From: Rhytidiadelphus loreus
Taxonomy: Eukaryota > Streptophyta > Bryopsida > Hypnales > Hylocomiaceae
Direction of reading: 5' to 3'
DNA: 64,000 bases
Assembly: GCA_947034895.1 (NCBI GenBank)
Contig: OX344765.1
Span: 6,453,001-6,517,000 of the forward strand
This document shows positions 62,116 through 64,000 of the stretch, in pieces (position 1 is the stretch's first letter; each line of letters starts with the position of its first letter). The translations under genes were made by a program, and so were the position numbers. The notes under the pieces were generated by a model that was not told the DNA's origin, did not search any database, and saw only the letters and a list, made by a program, of their open reading frames with translations.

Positions 62116-62399
62116 AGGGGAGATTCGTGCGTTTTAAGAGACTGCGGGAACTACGGGAATGTTGTGGGAACTCTGTGAGAACGTTGATCTGACGTGGCCA
62201 GGAGACGGCCACGTCAGATATTATTTTTTAATATATTATTTTATTAATTTAAAAAATTATTATTATTATTATTTTATTAAAAATTTAATATATATTTTTT
62301 AATTTTTATTTATTATTATTATATTCTGATTGTACAGGACTGGTTCCCAGCAATGGGAACAACCCTGAAACAGTCTCCCAAATAGCTGAAATCTCCCCT
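62116..62399. mobile_element. MITE with AGGGGAGATT ends and an internal G-box hairpin
   Basis: The ends AGGGGAGATT are inverted (with TT/AA the pairing extends outward). Inside, TCTGACGTGGCC and GGCCACGTCAGA form a 12-bp stem with a 7-base loop near 62189-62219, followed by an almost pure A/T stretch. It lies directly beside the end of a SecY exon, just before a GTATGT donor-like site. The flanks (ATT and AAT) do not give a clear direct duplication. Confidence 0.6.
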
Positions 62400-62402
62400 A
62401 AT

Positions 62403-63237
62403 GGTATGTGACAGTGGGCTTTAATATCATCTAGGTTTGACCTTAATTGAAGTTTGTTATTCTCACTAGCAAGTGAAAACTAGCTACAAAATAGCCATTG
62501 GTGGAACAATGGGCAAAGTGGACAGACATGCTTGAACTTATTAGCAAATGTTGTAATCACATAACTTGGCGAAATGTCTGTAGGTACTCACTTTTTTGCA
62601 TGGAAATTGTAAGGGAGTAAGAGCAATTTTCATATGGAGTTGACGAGTTCTTCTCACACCTGGAAAGCAAATGTTTTGTTAGACATTCTATGTTGGGATG
62701 TCAAGCAATCTTACATATTGTATTAACTGGAAATTTCTTCGATCATGGAGCCGTACTATTTTTTCCGGACTAGTCATAAGCTGCTGAGCAATGAATTAAC
62801 CTTAACTCAAATTTTGATGAAACCCAAATTTGGCTCATGTGCTAAGAGTTTTGAGTTTCATCCTCTACCTGGCTCAGTCTTCGCCTTTTGGTTACAAAAC
62901 GGATCGGGGAAGCCCTTTGTAATGGTCCAAAGTTGGATGTACTGTACATTTGAAATAAGCGTATGTGCACAAGATGCTTTAATCATACCCAATGCAAGAG
63001 TACGTGCAGGTAGGAGCTCTTCAATTCGCGTTACAATTTGGCAGTGCTTATGTGAGATATCATCTTAAATGGCAGTTCACTTGGCAGGGATTAGCACTTG
63101 GGGTGGGGGTTGCTTTCTACTAATTGAGAGATTATGTTCCACTAGAAGGCTGATGTTTCTCTTTTTTTTCTTGGAGTTTTTGTCTGTTTTTTTCTTCAAT
63201 TGGATTTGCAAATCTTCACTAGTTGTTGTGGTTGCAG
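62403..63237 (+). other. Interval inside the SecY remnant without recognisable exons
   Basis: SecY exons expected here (central membrane segments) were not found. The 107-codon frame at 62745-63068 has no SecY resemblance. It may be intron plus deleted exons. Confidence 0.35.
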
Positions 63238-64000
63238 GAGGCTGAGAGGAAAATTCCCATCAATTACGCATCCCGATTCAAAGCCAGCAGCAAGGGTTTA
63301 GGAAAAAATCTGCGTATCTTCCATTCGAGGTATTAAACTTAGGTGTGTCGAATGGTTTGCAATCGTGATTACACCAAGAAGCCCTCATTGGGCGTCATGT
63401 TTTTTTCTAGCAGTTTTGAATATAGCAATTTTGTGTCTTTCTTGGTCCGATTTTACTTGTTTTTTGACCAATACATGCAATGATTCTGGTGATTTAAACT
63501 TGGTCTCATTTGAATGATTGATTTTTCAGTCTGACCATTCGAATCGGTCACAATAAAACCCATGGATCTTTGGTCTTTTTTCGGGTAATGCAATGCAATG
63601 CTTTGGCTTATAATTAAAAGACTTTGAAATTAATGACAGAGTGTTTGATTATTTTATTACAGGAGGCGTGATGCCGATTATCTTCGCTTCCTCGTTGCTC
63701 GGTTTTCTGGCCTTGCATTCCTGAAGGATGCGGCAGTTGCATTCTACTCGAACGGTATGTAGCTTAGTTTTTATATTATACTCTTGACATCGTGAGTTTT
63801 TAGATTACGTAGTAGAAACGAACATCCACCACCCAGCAGACAGTAGGAGCTGTTCAAACAAGGAATGTCTGGTTGATTTAATATGTTCTTCTAGAATGTT
63901 TATTAACAATTTTGACAACTTCAAGACTTCATGCACTTGATGTCATATTTTTTAGCAAAAGTATATACGCATCTTTTGGTGTACGGATCGTTCTGGATAT

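Larger units (their letters stand above)
60843..63754 (+). pseudogene. SCY1: Broken plastid SecY (SCY1-like) gene interrupted by two transposons
   Basis: SecY is the pore subunit of the thylakoid/plastid Sec translocase. Recognisable parts: 61876-62115, with NNLLDTLNTFSGG, MGIVPFINAQIVVQLLGTMF and PKLQDLQKKEGEAEGKRVL; 63238-63342, with EAERKIPINYASRF, then SAYLPFEV; and 63663-63754, with GGVMPIIFASSLL, then ARFSGLAFLKDAAVAF. Damage: in-frame TAG and TGA before MGIVPF, a TAG after KRVL, a frame change at the A6 run near 63303, and a further frame change with loss of about seven residues between SSLL and ARFSG. Exons for the roughly 120 residues before EAERKIP were not found. A CACTA element (60935-61875) splits the first part and a MITE (62116-62399) sits at the end of the second. 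The gene may continue past the window edge. Homology is clear; the non-functional status could be inflated by sequence errors. Confidence 0.75.

Overview
The window is nuclear DNA of a green-lineage eukaryote, most likely a streptophyte (land plant or charophyte alga). It carries intron-rich genes with plant-type products: UDP-xylose synthase, class I starch branching enzyme, a TOM2A-type tetraspanin, RPB6, a CLPTM1 homologue and remains of a plastid SecY. Introns are GT-AG, and long AT-rich intergenic stretches are packed with small DNA transposons. I cannot name the species from sequence alone.

Layout. 1-4.8 kb: AT-rich repeats, then a more GC-rich island with no recognisable gene. 4.87-9.3 kb (minus): complete 13-exon UDP-glucuronate decarboxylase. 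9.3-13.5 kb: intergenic, with a foldback element and a TTAA-flanked element with perfect terminal repeats. 13.5-18.1 kb (minus): tetraspanin with a large Pro-rich insertion in its first extracellular loop. 18.7-20.2 kb (plus): RPB6, divergent from the tetraspanin; five copies of a 10-bp motif, spaced by about two helical turns, lie between them. 20.2-26.1 kb: transposon-rich intergenic DNA, including a nest of elements. 26.15-32.8 kb (minus): class I starch branching enzyme with a 298-bp tandem duplication at its 5' end. 34-40 kb: back-to-back transposons. 41.7-45.9 kb (plus): CLPTM1 homologue. 46.5-49.05 kb (minus): unrecognised protein with eleven 22-residue repeats. 49-60 kb: intergenic, with satellites and elements. 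60.1-64 kb (plus): remains of a plastid SecY gene broken by two transposons, stop codons and frame changes.

The five recognised intact genes are housekeeping genes (nucleotide sugar supply for the cell wall, starch synthesis, transcription, membrane proteins). They do not form one pathway; operons are not expected here. Exon models for UXS, RPB6, CLPTM1, the tetraspanin and branching enzyme exons 2-13 were built by hand. All junctions keep phase and have GT-AG boundaries. The main novelties are the tetraspanin carrying an arabinogalactan-protein-like module, the 22-residue repeat protein, the phased promoter motif, and the set of MITE families with readable target-site duplications.
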